Part shown: positions 1 through 9,368 of the stretch, piece by piece
Layout of the letters: the number at the start of each line of letters is the position of its first letter
Numbering within the stretch: the stretch's first letter is position 1
Assembly: GCA_963734275.1 (NCBI GenBank)
Contig: CAVTGO010000018.1
Coordinates: forward strand, 124,001 to 188,000
DNA from: CAVTGO01 sp963734275
GTDB taxonomy: Bacteria; Actinomycetota; UBA4738; HRBIN12
Reading direction: 5' to 3'
Length of the DNA: 64,000 nt
Notes under the pieces: generated by a model
Told to the model about the DNA's origin: nothing
The model's input: the letters and a program-made list of their open reading frames with translations, nothing else
Database searches by the model: none
Position numbers and translations under genes: made by a program

Positions 1-1429
1 CCCTGCTCATCGAACGCCATCACGACGACCGCTGCGCCGTATCGCTTGACCCGCCGGGCCTTCTCGAGGAAGTCCTGCTCGCCTTCCTTCAGGCTGATCG
101 AGTTCACGACGCCCTTGCCCTGCACGCACTTCAGACCTGCCTCGATCACGTCCCACTTCGACGAATCCACCATCACCGGAACGCGCGCGATCTCGGGCTC
201 GGTGGCGATCAGGTTGAGGAACGTCGTCATCGCCTTCGTGCCGTCCAGCAGGTCGGCGTCCATGTTCACGTCGAGCATGTTGGCGCCGCTCCGGACCTGG
301 TCGGCGGCGATCTCGACCGCGCCCTGGTAGTCGCCGGCCTCGATCAGCCGCCGGAACCGCGCCGAGCCCGTGACGTTCTGTCGCTCACCCACCATCACGA
401 AGCCGGTGTCGCTCGTGATCGAGAACGGCTCGAGGCCGCTGAACGACGTGACGCGCCGGGGCGCGGGGAGGCGCCGGGGCGGCAGACCCTCGACGACGGT
501 GGCGATCGCCCGGATGTGCTCGTCGGTGGTCCCGCAGCAGCCTCCCAGCACGTTGGCGAGGCCGCTCTCGGCGAACTCGCGCAGGTATTTCGAGGTGGTC
601 TCGGGGCGCTCGTCGTAGCCGCCGAACGCGTTCGGCAGTCCCGCGTTCGGGTGGCAGGTCGTGTAGACGGGTGCCAGGCGCGCGAGCGCCTCGAGGTGCG
701 GGCGGATCTCCGCGGCACCCAGCGCGCAGTTCACGCCGACGCTGAAGGGTTCCGCGTGCGCGACCGACAGCCAGAAGGCGTCGACGGTCTGCCCCGACAG
801 GGTGCGTCCGCTGCGATCCGTGATCGTGACCGAGATCATGAGCGGGATCTCGGGCGCGACCTCGCGGACTGCCGCGATCGCGGCCTTCCCGTTCAGCGTG
901 TCGAAGATCGTCTCGACCAGGAGGAGGTCGACGCCGCCCTCGACGAGTCCGAGGACTTGCTCCGCGTAGGCGTCGCGGACCTGGTCGAACGTGACGGTCC
1001 GGTAGGCCGGGTCGTTCACGTGAGGCGACAGGGAGAGGGTCTGGTTCGTCGGGCCCACGGAGCCCGCCACGAACCGGTCGGGCCCGAAGGCGTCGGCAGC
1101 CCGTCGGGCGATCCGAGCCCCTTCGACGTTCATGTCTCCGACGCGTCCTCCAGGCCATAGTCGGCCTGCGCGATCGTCGTGGCGGTGAACGTGTTCGTCG
1201 TGACGATGTCGGCGCCCGCCTCGAGGTAGGAGCGATGGATCTGCTCGACGACGTCCGGGCGCGTGAGGTTCAGCAGATCCGGATCGCCCTTCACGTCGCG
1301 GGGGTGGTCGCGGAAGCGCGCGCCCCGGTAGTCGGCGTCCTCGAGGCCCCGGCCCTGGATCGCGGTGCCGTAGGCGCCGTCGAGCACGAAGATGCGTTCG
1401 GCGAGGAGGCTCTCGAGGCGATTCCGCAT
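1..1429 (-). CDS. metH: Cobalamin-dependent methionine synthase, N-terminal part (window edge, frameshifted)
   Basis: Moves the methyl group of 5-methyl-THF through cobalamin to homocysteine. From the ATG at 1429 the first 99 codons give a homocysteine S-methyltransferase start (LDGAYGTAIQ, TTNTFTA) but the frame stops at 1130. From about 1133 to the window edge a second frame stays open through NCALGA and LGGCCGTT (the zinc-binding Cys pair) and enters the pterin-binding domain (VGERQNVTG). One base missing near 1134-1141 would rejoin them. The cobalamin and activation domains lie outside the window. The break is probably a sequence error, since the next three genes are broken in the same way. 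Identity is firm from motifs; intactness is not. Confidence 0.9.
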
Positions 1430-1573
1430 GGCTTCAAGCTACCGGCGCGAGGCGGGTGTGACCAGCGGTCACGGGCAGCGAGCGGAGCCGTGGCACTCCG
1501 GCGGCACCCAGGTGACTCAGGCCTGGGGTAGGCTCGGTCGGATGCCGAGACCGAGCGCACGGAGGAAACGACC

Positions 1574-2105
1574 GTGGGCAAGGACGTGTTCGACGGTCTA
1601 TCCGGGCATGGTGCCGGACGCGATCGCCTCGAAGGGGGTGCGGCGGCCGAGGCCGCCGCCGGCCGCATCGGCCGGACCGCCCGCTCGGCAAGCAGGGCAT
1701 GGACCTGCTGGCGCCGCGTCCCGTTGTTCGAGGGCCTGTCGCGGCGGCACCTGAAGCGGATTCGCCGAGCACGCGGACGAGGTCGCGTTCCGCGAGGGCG
1801 AGGCGATCGTGGAGACGGGCCAGCCCGGCGGGTCGTTCTACGTGATCCTCGAGGGCGAGGCCAAGGTGGCACGCCACGGGAGGACGGTCGTGCGCTTGGA
1901 GCCGGGGGAGTTCTTCGGCGAGATCTCGCTGCTCGACGGCGGGACGAGGTCGGCGACGGTGATCGCGGCGACGCCGGTCGTGGCGATCCGGTGTTCAAAC
2001 GCTCGTTCGATCAGCGTCGTGGCGAAGGAGCCGACCGTGGCCGCCAAGATCCTCGCGGTCGTCGCCCGCCGTCTGCGTGAGGCAGAGCGGACGATCAACG
2101 CCTGA
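1574..2105 (+). CDS. Cyclic-nucleotide-binding (CRP-like) domain protein, frameshifted
   Basis: The start is taken as GTG 1574, preceded by a strong GGAGG at about 1560; a TAGGCT -10-like hexamer lies at 1529. The N-terminal part contains RRVPLFEGLSRRHLKRI, typical of the first helices of a cNMP-binding domain. A different frame, from about 1790, carries ETGQPGGSFYVILEGEAKV, GEFFGEISLLDGG and RSATVIA, the phosphate-binding cassette region, and ends ARRLREAERTINA. A short stretch at 1985-2012 fits a third frame (VFKRSFDQ). No DNA-binding helix-turn-helix follows, so it is a stand-alone sensor domain rather than a full CRP regulator. Residues 1-40 are not recognisable. Its stop is followed at once by the next gene, so the two may be co-transcribed. 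Confidence 0.7.
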
Positions 2106-2601
2106 TGCTCGGCGTCACCATCCCGTACAACTGGTGGAAGTTCCTCCACGTCATGGGCGTGATCGCGTTCGTGCTCTTCCACGGCGTCTCCGTGGTGGCC
2201 GCGCTGCGGGTCCGCAAGGAACGCGACCGGGGGCGGATCGCGACCCTCCTGCAGTTCTCCGGCTCGGCCGTCGCTGGGGATGTACGCTGTCCCTGGCCTG
2301 GCTCATCGCGTTCGGCGTGGTCGCGGGATCAAGGGCGGATGGTGGAACGACGGCTGGTTCTGGATCTCCGTCGTCATCCTCGTGCTGGTGACGCTGGAGA
2401 TGGGAGCGGTCGCTCGTCCGTACTACCAGCGGGTCAAGGAAGCCGTGGAGCTCCGGCCCTCCGGGGTACCTCGGCGCAGCGACGAAGAGCTCGAGGAGAT
2501 CCTCACGGCCCGCGCTGACGCTGTGGAACCTGGCGGTCGGCGCGACGGCATTGACGGTCATCACCTGGCTGATGATCTTCAAGCCGTTCCCGGTGGTCTA
2601 G
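2105..2601 (+). CDS. Small multi-pass membrane protein, frameshifted
   Basis: Starts with ATG 2105 one base after the preceding stop. The readable pieces, in three frames, are WWKFLHVMGVIAFVLFHGVSV (first membrane helix), a second helix ending AWLIAFGVVAG, then GGWWNDGWFWISVVILVLV (third helix), a soluble linker with ARPYYQRVKEAV, and a last helix NLAVGATALTVITWLMIFKP ending at the TAG at 2599-2601. Joining them needs base corrections near 2276, 2288, 2328 and 2515. The four-helix plan with FLHVMG resembles the DUF2269 group of integral membrane proteins of unknown function. That assignment rests on overall look only. Confidence 0.55.
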
Positions 2602-2605
2602 CGGT

Positions 2606-3644
2606 CTACAGGTCGGTCGGTGCCAGCGGCCCGCTCGGCGGGGCCGTTGACGACCGTGCCGGAGGTCGAGTAGCGCGACCCGTGGCACGGGCAGTCGAAG
2701 GTGCGCTCGGCCGCGTTCCACTTGACGGTGCAGCCCATGTGCGTGCACTTGGCGGACAGCGGTGGTGAGCGTTGCCCTTCTCGTCGCGGTAGACCGCCAC
2801 CTTGTGGTCGGCCGGAAGCGACGATGCCGCCCTCGCCGGGGCCGATCTCCGAAAGCGACTGCGCGATCGTCCGGGCCACGAGGACATCGCACGGGGCGTA
2901 CTCGGCGACGTCGCGCGGCACCGAGCCGAGGAGCATCGCCTTGGCGCCGGTCATGCCGCGGTTGCCCACGACGACCAGGTCGTAGCCCTCCTTGGATACC
3001 GCCTGGATGATGCTCTCGGCCGGGTCGCCCTCGAGGATCATGGTTGCGGCACCGAGCCCGGCCTCGTCGCCCATCGTCGGCGGCCGTGTCTTGCAGGATC
3101 AGCTCCCCGGTCCTGCGCGTGCCCGACGAACAGCAGGGTAACCGAGGCGCCGAGCCGCTTCGCGAGGGAGAACCCCTTGCGGGCCGCTCGGTCGGCCGTG
3201 GCCGATCCGTCCGTGGCGACCAGGACCCGCCGGTAGGGCGGCGGTCCCGCGGGGTCGTTCCTCGTCGGGCCTCGTCCGCGTGAGGAGCACGTCGCACGGT
3301 GCGTGGGTGACGACCTTGCGGAGCACGCTGCCGATCAGCTGCTCGGCTTGGTACAGGCCGCGGCTCCCCATCACGATAGCGTCGGCGTCGATCTCTTCGG
3401 CGGTGCGGATCACGGCGTCCGCGGGATCGTCGGCGGAGAGGACCACCTGGGTCTCGGTCACCCCTTCGCGCTCGGCGAGCCGCAGCGCCCGCTCGACGGC
3501 CGCCTCGGCCCGCTCGCGGCTGGCGTAGGCGTGCGCGATCGTCAACGAGCCCTTGGTGGCGACCGCGAACGCGGCGGCGACCTGTTCGGCCGTCTCGGCC
3601 GAGGGCGACCCGTCGGTCGCGAGGACGATGCGCTTGTAGGCCAT
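2606..3644 (-). CDS. Usp-Usp-Rieske three-domain protein, frameshifted
   Basis: Starts ATG 3644. Domain 1 is a complete universal stress protein (KRIVLATDGSPSAETAEQ; nucleotide loop MGSRGLYQAEQLIGSVLRKV; CDVLLTRT). Right after it, in a shifted frame, a second Usp domain begins (YRRVLVATDGSATADRAARK) and continues to VVGNRGMTGAKAMLLGSVPR and CDVLVART. The C-terminal part is a Rieske [2Fe-2S] domain: KVAVYRDEKGNAH, then CTHMGC and CPCHGSRYS, giving the Cys-His/Cys-His ligands. At least five single-base shifts (near 3240, 3100, 3070, 2830-2760, 2630) must be corrected to read one polypeptide of about 345 residues. It may instead be two genes, Usp and Usp-Rieske. Whether the break is real or a sequence error cannot be told here. 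Confidence 0.7.
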
Positions 3645-3836
3645 GCGGACGATCCTTCCTCGTCGACCGGTGTCGTCACGGGCTGAACGGCCGGCCAGAC
3701 GGCGAGGAGCGTAGCAGCGACGCCCGGATCTTCCCGTCCCTCCGTAGCGACCTCCCGTACCGAGACAGCCTGTACGCTAGGTCATCCGGGACCCTCGGAC
3801 CGAAGGAGGCGCGACGGGCCTGCCCGGCGACATGCG

Positions 3837-5681
3837 ATGACCAAGCAGATCGAAGAACGGGAGCGCGTCGTCATCCGCTTCGCGGGCGACTCCGGCGACG
3901 GGATGCAGCTCACCGGGGACCGCTTCACGAACGCTACGGCGGTCCTCGGCAACGACCTCGCGACCCTGCCCGACTTCCCCGCGGAGATCCGCGCGCCGGC
4001 CGGCACCGTCCACGGCGTCTCGGCCTTCCAGATCCAGTTCGCGTCCACCGAGATCCTGACCCCGGGCGATCACCCGAACGTCCTCGTGGCCATGAACCCG
4101 GCCGCCCTGAAGGCCGAGCTGGCCTCGGTGGAGAAGGGCGGGACGGTCATCCTGAACGAGGACGCCTTCACCCCCCGCAACCTCGAGAAGGCGGGGTACG
4201 CCGCCGACCCCACGAACGACGGGACCCTCGACGGCTACCAGGTCTTCAAGGTGCCGATGACCTCGATCACGGTCCGCGCGGTCGAGGAGCTCGGCCTGTC
4301 CCGGAAGGAGGCCGAACGCTCGAAGAACATGTTCGCGCTCGGCCTGATCTCCTGGATGTACGGGCGGCCGGTGGACGTGACGCTCGACTGGCTGCACAAG
4401 AAGTTCGGTGACAAGCCGCAGGTCTACGACGCCAACGTCGCGGCCTTCAAGGCCGGCTACAACTTCGGCGAGACGACGGAGCTGTTCGCCACCTCGTACG
4501 AGGTGAAGCCGGCGCCCGCCAGGCCCGGCCTGTACCGCAACGTCTCGGGCGCGCAGGCGCTGGCCTGGGGGCTGGTCGCGTCCGCCGAGCGGAGCGGCCT
4601 GCGGCTCTACTACGCCAGCTATCCGATCACGCCGGCCTCCGACCTCCTGCACGAGCTCTCCCGGCTGAAGAACTTCGGCGTGATGACCCTGCAGGCCGAG
4701 GATGAGATCGCCGCCGCCAACGCGGCCCTCGGAGCGGCATTCGCCGGCGACCTCGGCGTGACGGGCACGAGCGGACCCGGGATGGACCTGAAGGCGGAGA
4801 CCGTTGGCCTTGCGGTCATGCTCGAGCTCCCGATGGTGATCGTCGACGTGCAGCGCGCCGGTCCGTCGACCGGTATGCCCACGAAGACCGAGCAGTCGGA
4901 TCTGCTCCTCGCGATGTTCGGCCGGCACGGCGAGTCGCCGATCCCGATCGTGGCTGCGAAGTCGCCATCGCATTGCTTCGACGCCGCGATCGAGGCCGCG
5001 CGGATCGCGATCACCTACCGCACGCCGGTGATCCTGCTCTCGGACACGTTCCTCGCGAACTCGTCGGAGCCGTGGCTGCTCCCCGAGGTCGACGACCTGC
5101 CGACGATCGAGCCCGCCTTCGCCTCCGGCCCGAACGCCGGCCAGGAGTTCCTGCCCTACCTGCGGGACCCCGACACCCTGGCGCGCCCGTGGGCGATCCC
5201 CGGCACCGAGGGTCTGCGACATCGGATCGGCGGGCTCGAGAAGGAGGACGGTACCGGGGACATCAGCTACGACCCCGAGAACCACGAGCGGATGACGCAC
5301 CTGCGAGCGCAGAAGGTGGCCCGGATCGCCGACACGGTCCCCGACCTGGAGGTCGATGACCCCGACGGCGACGCCGAGCTCCTCGTGCTCGGGTGGGGCT
5401 CGACCTGGGGGACGATCGTGGCGACGGCAGCGCGCCTGCGGGGCGCGGGCCGCAAGGTGGCCACCGCCCATCTCGTCCACCTGAACCCGCTGCCGAGCAA
5501 CGTCGGTGAGGTCGTGGGGTCCTACGCGGATGTGGTGATCCCGGAGCTGAACCTCGGACAACTCGCCCTGCTGATCCGAGCCAGGTTCCTGGTGGACGCC
5601 CGGAGCTATACGAAGGTGCAGGGGCAGCCGTTGTTCGTGGAGGACCTGGAGCACGAGATCTCGAAGGTGATGGACGGATGA
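3837..5681 (+). CDS. korA: 2-oxoacid:ferredoxin oxidoreductase, fused gamma-alpha subunit (KorA type)
   Basis: Oxidises 2-oxoglutarate (or a related 2-oxoacid) to the acyl-CoA, reducing ferredoxin; cytoplasmic, works with KorB. The 614 residues begin with the gamma (POR-gamma) domain (RFAGDSGDGMQLTGDRF, residues about 10-190) and continue with the pyrimidine-binding alpha domain (YPITPASDLLHELS, TGTSGPGMDLKAE, VDVQRAGPSTGMPTKTEQ) and the C-terminal domain ending QPLFVEDLEHEI. Length fits the fused KorA of actinobacteria. The stop overlaps the ATG of korB by four bases, so the two are translationally coupled. A GAAGGAGG at about 3802 lies too far upstream for this ATG. 2-Oxoglutarate specificity is inferred from family and cannot be proved from the motifs. 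Confidence 0.93.
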   Translation: MTKQIEERERVVIRFAGDSGDGMQLTGDRFTNATAVLGNDLATLPDFPAEIRAPAGTVHGVSAFQIQFASTEILTPGDHPNVLVAMNPAALKAELASVEKGGTVILNEDAFTPRNLEKAGYAADPTNDGTLDGYQVFKVPMTSITVRAVEELGLSRKEAERSKNMFALGLISWMYGRPVDVTLDWLHKKFGDKPQVYDANVAAFKAGYNFGETTELFATSYEVKPAPARPGLYRNVSGAQALAWGLVASAERSGLRLYYASYPITPASDLLHELSRLKNFGVMTLQAEDEIAAANAALGAAFAGDLGVTGTSGPGMDLKAETVGLAVMLELPMVIVDVQRAGPSTGMPTKTEQSDLLLAMFGRHGESPIPIVAAKSPSHCFDAAIEAARIAITYRTPVILLSDTFLANSSEPWLLPEVDDLPTIEPAFASGPNAGQEFLPYLRDPDTLARPWAIPGTEGLRHRIGGLEKEDGTGDISYDPENHERMTHLRAQKVARIADTVPDLEVDDPDGDAELLVLGWGSTWGTIVATAARLRGAGRKVATAHLVHLNPLPSNVGEVVGSYADVVIPELNLGQLALLIRARFLVDARSYTKVQGQPLFVEDLEHEISKVMDG

Positions 5682-6721
5682 GCGAGACCGACAAGACCGA
5701 GGGCAACGGCGGCGCGCCGATCGGCACGCTGACGAAGAAGGACTTCACCAGCGACCAAGAGGTGCGCTGGTGCCCGGGATGCGGCGACTACGCGATCTTG
5801 TCGACCGTCCAGGCGTTCATGCCCGAGCTGGGTGTGGCACCCGACGATACGGTCTTCGTCTCGGGGATCGGCTGCTCCGGACGCTTCAGCTACTACATGG
5901 ACACGTACGGTGTGCACGGGATCCACGGGCGTGCTCCGGCGCTCGCGACCGGCATCGCCACCGCGAACCCGGATCTCTCCGTGTGGGTCGTCACGGGCGA
6001 CGGCGACGGGCTCTCGATCGGCGGCAACCACCTGATCCACGCCCTCAGGCGCAACGTCAATCTGAAGATCCTGCTGTTCAACAACCAGATCTACGGACTG
6101 ACGAAGGGGCAGTACTCGCCCACCTCGGAGGTGGGCAAGGTGACCAAGTCCACGCCGTTCGGCTCCCTCGACCACCCCTTCAACCCGATCGCACTCGCGC
6201 TGGGCGCCGAGGCATCCTTCGTCGCGCGCACGCTCGACAACGACCGCCAGCACCTGACCGACGTCCTCCGTCAGGCCTCACAGCACCGCGGCACGTCGTT
6301 CATCGAGATCTACCAGAACTGCAACGTCTTCAATGACGGGGCGTTCGACCTGCTGCGCGAGAAGCCTCAGGGCGTGCACAACCAGATCCGTCTCGTAGAC
6401 GGCGAGCCGATCGTGTTCGACGAGGGAAGTCGGTGCGTGCGGGTCGGCGAGAACGGCCGGCTGGAGATCGCGAGCGTCGCCGAGACCGAGCCGGAGAGCA
6501 TCGTCGTCCATGACGTCCACGGACGCCCGTCGCTGGCGTTCGGGCTGGCGCACATCTCGGGCGGCCCGACCGAACCGTCGTGCATCGGCGTGTTCCGCGA
6601 GGAGGAGCGGCCCGTCTACGGCGAGGCGATGTCGGCGCAGGTGGAGCAGGCCGTCGAACGGCTCGGCCGGGGGAGCCTGGACAAGCTCCTGCACGGCGGC
6701 GACACCTGGGTCGTGCGCTGA
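5678..6721 (+). CDS. korB: 2-oxoacid:ferredoxin oxidoreductase, beta subunit (KorB type)
   Basis: The thiamine-pyrophosphate and iron-sulfur subunit partnering korA. Visible signatures are WCPGCGDYAIL (cluster ligands), SGIGCSGRF, the TPP/Mg motif GDGDGLSIGGNHLIH with LFNNQIYGLTKGQ, and the further cysteine in IYQNCNVFND. 347 residues, full length. The ATG at 5678 overlaps the korA stop (ATGA). There is no separate ferredoxin or delta subunit gene next to it, as usual for the two-subunit actinobacterial enzyme. It converges with the cysteine desulfurase gene, only four bases separating the two stop codons. Confidence 0.95.
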   Translation: MSETDKTEGNGGAPIGTLTKKDFTSDQEVRWCPGCGDYAILSTVQAFMPELGVAPDDTVFVSGIGCSGRFSYYMDTYGVHGIHGRAPALATGIATANPDLSVWVVTGDGDGLSIGGNHLIHALRRNVNLKILLFNNQIYGLTKGQYSPTSEVGKVTKSTPFGSLDHPFNPIALALGAEASFVARTLDNDRQHLTDVLRQASQHRGTSFIEIYQNCNVFNDGAFDLLREKPQGVHNQIRLVDGEPIVFDEGSRCVRVGENGRLEIASVAETEPESIVVHDVHGRPSLAFGLAHISGGPTEPSCIGVFREEERPVYGEAMSAQVEQAVERLGRGSLDKLLHGGDTWVVR

Positions 6722-6725
6722 GGCG

Positions 6726-7913
6726 TCACCGCGCCGGCGGGCGGTAGCGGGCCATCGCGAGCTCGGCGGCCGACCCCACACGTCGGAGTTCGTCGACCAG
6801 GTGGGGGAGGGTGTCGAGGAGACGATCGACGTCCGCGTCGGTCGTCGAGGCACCGACGCCCACCCGGAAGCTCGGCGTCGCTGGCACGCCCATCTGCTCG
6901 AGCACCGGAGAGGGGTCGGCGAGCGCGCCCGAGCACGTGGAGCCGGCGGCGATCCGGAACCCCCGGTCGTCGAGCGCCATGCTGAGGATCTCGGCGTCCA
7001 GGTCGGGGACCGAGAAGCACACGAGGTGCGGGACGCGCTGGGTCGGGTGGCCATGGAGCCTCGCCCCCGGGATCCGCTCCGCGAGCCCGGCGCGGAGCCG
7101 GTCGGTGAGGGCCCACTGGCGGGCGGCCTGGTCGGCCATGTCCTGCAGGCGGGCGCCGAGGGCCGCCGCCATCCCCGCGATCCCCGGGACGTTCTCCATC
7201 CCCGAGCGCCGCCGCCGCTCCCGGTCGTCGCCGCACGGATACGCGGCCACCGGTACACCTCGACGGACGTAGAGGGCGCCGACGCCGGCCGGGCCCCCGA
7301 ACTTGTGCGCGGACAGCGACAGGAGGTCTGCGCCCAGCGCTTCGGCGTTCACGGGGAGCCGGCCGACGGTCTGGCACGCGTCGGTGTGGAACAGGGCGCC
7401 GGCCTCACGGGCTAGGCGGGCCGCCTCGGCGACGGGCTGCATGGTGCCGACCTCGTGGTTGGCGTGCTGCACGGACGCGAGGACCGTGCCGGGAACTCGG
7501 ACCTCGGCGGCGAACCGGTCGAGGTCGAGCCGTGCCTCGTCGTCCACCGACACGAGGATGGACTCGAAGCCGTCCGTCTCCAAGGTGTGTAGCACACCGC
7601 CGACCGCGGGGTGCTCGACGGTGGTCGTGACGAGCCGGTGGCCGATCTCGCGGACCGGGCGGACCCCACCCCAGATCGCGAGGGCGACGGACTCGGTCCC
7701 GCCGCTCGTGAAGACGATCTCGTCGGCTTGGGCACCGATCGCCTCGGCCACGATCGCACGGGCGTCGTCGAGCAGGCGCCGGGCCGCGAGCCCATCGGCG
7801 TGGAGACGGAGCGGGTCGCCGAACTCGTCCAGGGCGGACAGCAGCGCCTCTCGCGCCCGGGGATCGAGCGGCGTGGCCGAGCCGTGGTCGAGGTAGGTCC
7901 CGTTGGTCGTCAT
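6726..7913 (-). CDS. Cysteine desulfurase (NifS/IscS family)
   Basis: PLP enzyme that takes sulfur from cysteine as a protein persulfide for Fe-S clusters, thiamine or tRNA thiolation. 395 residues beginning YLDHGSATPLDP; EIVFTSGGTESVALAI and VEHPAV precede the His-Asp region FHTDACQTVG, and the PLP lysine lies in LSAHKFGGPAGVGALYVR. The persulfide cysteine is in GSTCSGA, a short-loop arrangement (IscS/NifS or SufS cannot be told apart from this alone). No iscU, sufB or mnmA gene lies next to it. ATG 7913. Confidence 0.93.
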   Translation of the reverse strand: MTTNGTYLDHGSATPLDPRAREALLSALDEFGDPLRLHADGLAARRLLDDARAIVAEAIGAQADEIVFTSGGTESVALAIWGGVRPVREIGHRLVTTTVEHPAVGGVLHTLETDGFESILVSVDDEARLDLDRFAAEVRVPGTVLASVQHANHEVGTMQPVAEAARLAREAGALFHTDACQTVGRLPVNAEALGADLLSLSAHKFGGPAGVGALYVRRGVPVAAYPCGDDRERRRRSGMENVPGIAGMAAALGARLQDMADQAARQWALTDRLRAGLAERIPGARLHGHPTQRVPHLVCFSVPDLDAEILSMALDDRGFRIAAGSTCSGALADPSPVLEQMGVPATPSFRVGVGASTTDADVDRLLDTLPHLVDELRRVGSAAELAMARYRPPAR

Positions 7914-7987
7914 CTGGAGGGTGGCCTTTACGGGCCGGGAACGTCCCGCCTATCATAGCCACGACCAGCGACTTCCCCGGAGACACG

Positions 7988-8176
7988 GTGGCGAATCGAC
8001 GACCGGCACCGACCCCGGGTCCCGCCGGATCGATCCGGACTCCGGACCCGCCGCCCCGCCGCTGCGGCGCCTGCGGGGTTCTTCTGTCGCGCTACAACCC
8101 CGGGCCGGACTGCTGGCAGCACACCGTCGCCTACCCGTGGCGCGGGCCGAGCGCCAAGCCGAAAGCCGGGTCCTAG
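7988..8176 (+). CDS. Small protein with a half zinc ribbon
   Basis: GTG start, 62 residues, basic and proline-rich. The core is CGACGVLLSRYNPGPDCWQHT: a CxxC pair, an SRYNPG segment, and a further Cys and His that could complete a zinc site. This look recurs at the ends of some actinobacterial regulators, but here it stands alone without a helix-turn-helix. Its last codons overlap the stop of the convergently transcribed aquaporin gene by four bases. Function unknown; likely a real gene because the motif is well formed and the upstream gap is short. Confidence 0.5.
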   Translation: MANRRPAPTPGPAGSIRTPDPPPRRCGACGVLLSRYNPGPDCWQHTVAYPWRGPSAKPKAGS

Positions 8177-8859
8177 GCCGTCGGCGGCCGCTCCTCCTTC
8201 AGGAACACGGTGGAGTACAGCACGGCGGCGATGATGGCCCCGGCCACCGGGCCCACGATCCACACGAACCAGTCGCTCCAGCTGCCGGTCGCCAATGCCG
8301 GACCGAACCACCGCGCCGGGTTCATCGCGGCGCCCGTGTACGGGCCGAAGGCCATGATCTCGAACGCGATCACCAGGCCGATCGTGAAGCCGGCCGTCTT
8401 CGCGAACGGTCCGCGCGGGTCCACGGCGGTGCCGAAGACGACGAACACGAGGAGGAACGTCGTGACGGCCTCGATCACGATGCCCTTGCCGGCCGCGATG
8501 TCCGGCGCGAGCGCCGGGACGCCGCCGCTCGCGGCGTCGAACGCGTCGGCGGGCGCGACGTAACGGAGCAGGTAGGCCCCCGCCACCGCCCCGAGGATCT
8601 GGGCGCCGACGAGCGCGACGGCCCTCGACGACGGGAGTTTCCCGGCGACCCACAGGCCGGCGGTCACGGCCGGGTTCACGAGCCCGCCAGACAGGTGGCC
8701 GGTAACCGAGACCATGACCGCCAGCACGAGCCCGTGCGCCAGCGCGATCCCGGTGAGATCGAGGCCGAAACCGGCCGTCACCACGGAACCGGCGCCGACG
8801 AAGATCAGGGCGAACGTGGCGACGAACTCGGCCACGGCCGCCTTCCCGGTCGTCTCCAT
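8173..8859 (-). CDS. Aquaporin / MIP-family channel
   Basis: Membrane channel for water or small neutral solutes. 228 residues from ATG 8859, which has an AAAGGA ribosome site just upstream; a longer in-frame extension to 9066 is basic and overlaps another gene, so it is rejected. Six hydrophobic segments are visible, with the two pore half-helices GGLVNPAVTAGLW and AAMNPARWFGPAL, both keeping intact NPA boxes. The WFGPAL end of the second box is common to water-selective AqpZ-type channels, but selectivity is an inference. Confidence 0.93.
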   Translation of the reverse strand: METTGKAAVAEFVATFALIFVGAGSVVTAGFGLDLTGIALAHGLVLAVMVSVTGHLSGGLVNPAVTAGLWVAGKLPSSRAVALVGAQILGAVAGAYLLRYVAPADAFDAASGGVPALAPDIAAGKGIVIEAVTTFLLVFVVFGTAVDPRGPFAKTAGFTIGLVIAFEIMAFGPYTGAAMNPARWFGPALATGSWSDWFVWIVGPVAGAIIAAVLYSTVFLKEERPPTA

Positions 8860-8963
8860 CGCAAAGGTCCTTTCGCTCGGGGGCCTCCGCCGACGATAGC
8901 CGGGCGGAGGGTCGTGCTCAAAGACCCGGGTGAGCGCCCGTCGGGGCCGAAGGAGCGCGTTGA

Positions 8964-8969
8964 TAGGAT
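8964..8969 (+). promoter_or_regulatory. -10 hexamer TAGGAT of a leaderless gene
   Basis: TAGGAT ends seven bases before GTG 8976, placing the transcription start at or next to the start codon. No -35 is evident. Confidence 0.45.
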
Positions 8970-8975
8970 TCCCCC

Positions 8976-9368
8976 GTGGACGTGCTGCTCGTCTCGCCCG
9001 ATCCGGAGTCCCGCGCCGTGATGCGCGTTGTCGTCGGCAGCATCGAGCGGCGGCTGGGCGAGCCACTGCGGTTCCTCGAAGCCGAGGACGGCGAGCAGGG
9101 GATCCGGATCGCCGTCCGCGAACGGCCCGACGCGATCGTCGCGGACGAGATCGCCTCCCGGGCGGGCGCGTTCGCGCTGGCGAAGGATCTCCGGGGCCGG
9201 CCCGATCCCTACCCCGGGATCATCGTGATCCTGCTCGAGCGGCGCCATGACGCGTGGCTCGCGAAGTGGTCGGGCGCCGACGCCTGGTTCCTCAAGCCGC
9301 CCGACCCGTTCGAGGTGACCGAGCGCCTTCTCGAGCTCGTGCAGACCCGCCAGAAGGAGATCGCGTGA
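8976..9368 (+). CDS. Response-regulator receiver-like domain protein
   Basis: 130 residues: MDVLLVSPDPESRAVMRVVV, EAEDGEQGIRIAVRERPDAIVADEIASR and WFLKPPDPFEVTERLLELV follow the CheY fold from the first beta strand to the conserved lysine before the last strand. An aspartate sits at the expected phospho-acceptor position (VADE), but the surroundings differ from a typical receiver, so phosphorylation is uncertain. No output domain. It heads a chain of five small genes whose starts overlap the preceding stops (9365, 9642, 9863, 9976). Confidence 0.7.
   Translation: MDVLLVSPDPESRAVMRVVVGSIERRLGEPLRFLEAEDGEQGIRIAVRERPDAIVADEIASRAGAFALAKDLRGRPDPYPGIIVILLERRHDAWLAKWSGADAWFLKPPDPFEVTERLLELVQTRQKEIA

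Noticed and set aside
1130..1145. Programmed frameshift in metH
   Set aside because: No slippery heptamer or pseudoknot is seen, and three neighbouring genes carry similar breaks, so sequence error is simpler.
3777..5654. Long open frame opposite korA (625 codons)
   Set aside because: Its protein is rich in Arg, Asp, Gly, Val and His with no fold pattern, the typical antisense shadow of GC-rich coding DNA; korA on the other strand has clear motifs.
8860..9067. N-terminal extension of the aquaporin to 9066
   Set aside because: The added residues are Arg/Pro-rich, overlap the receiver gene, and ATG 8859 has a good ribosome site.
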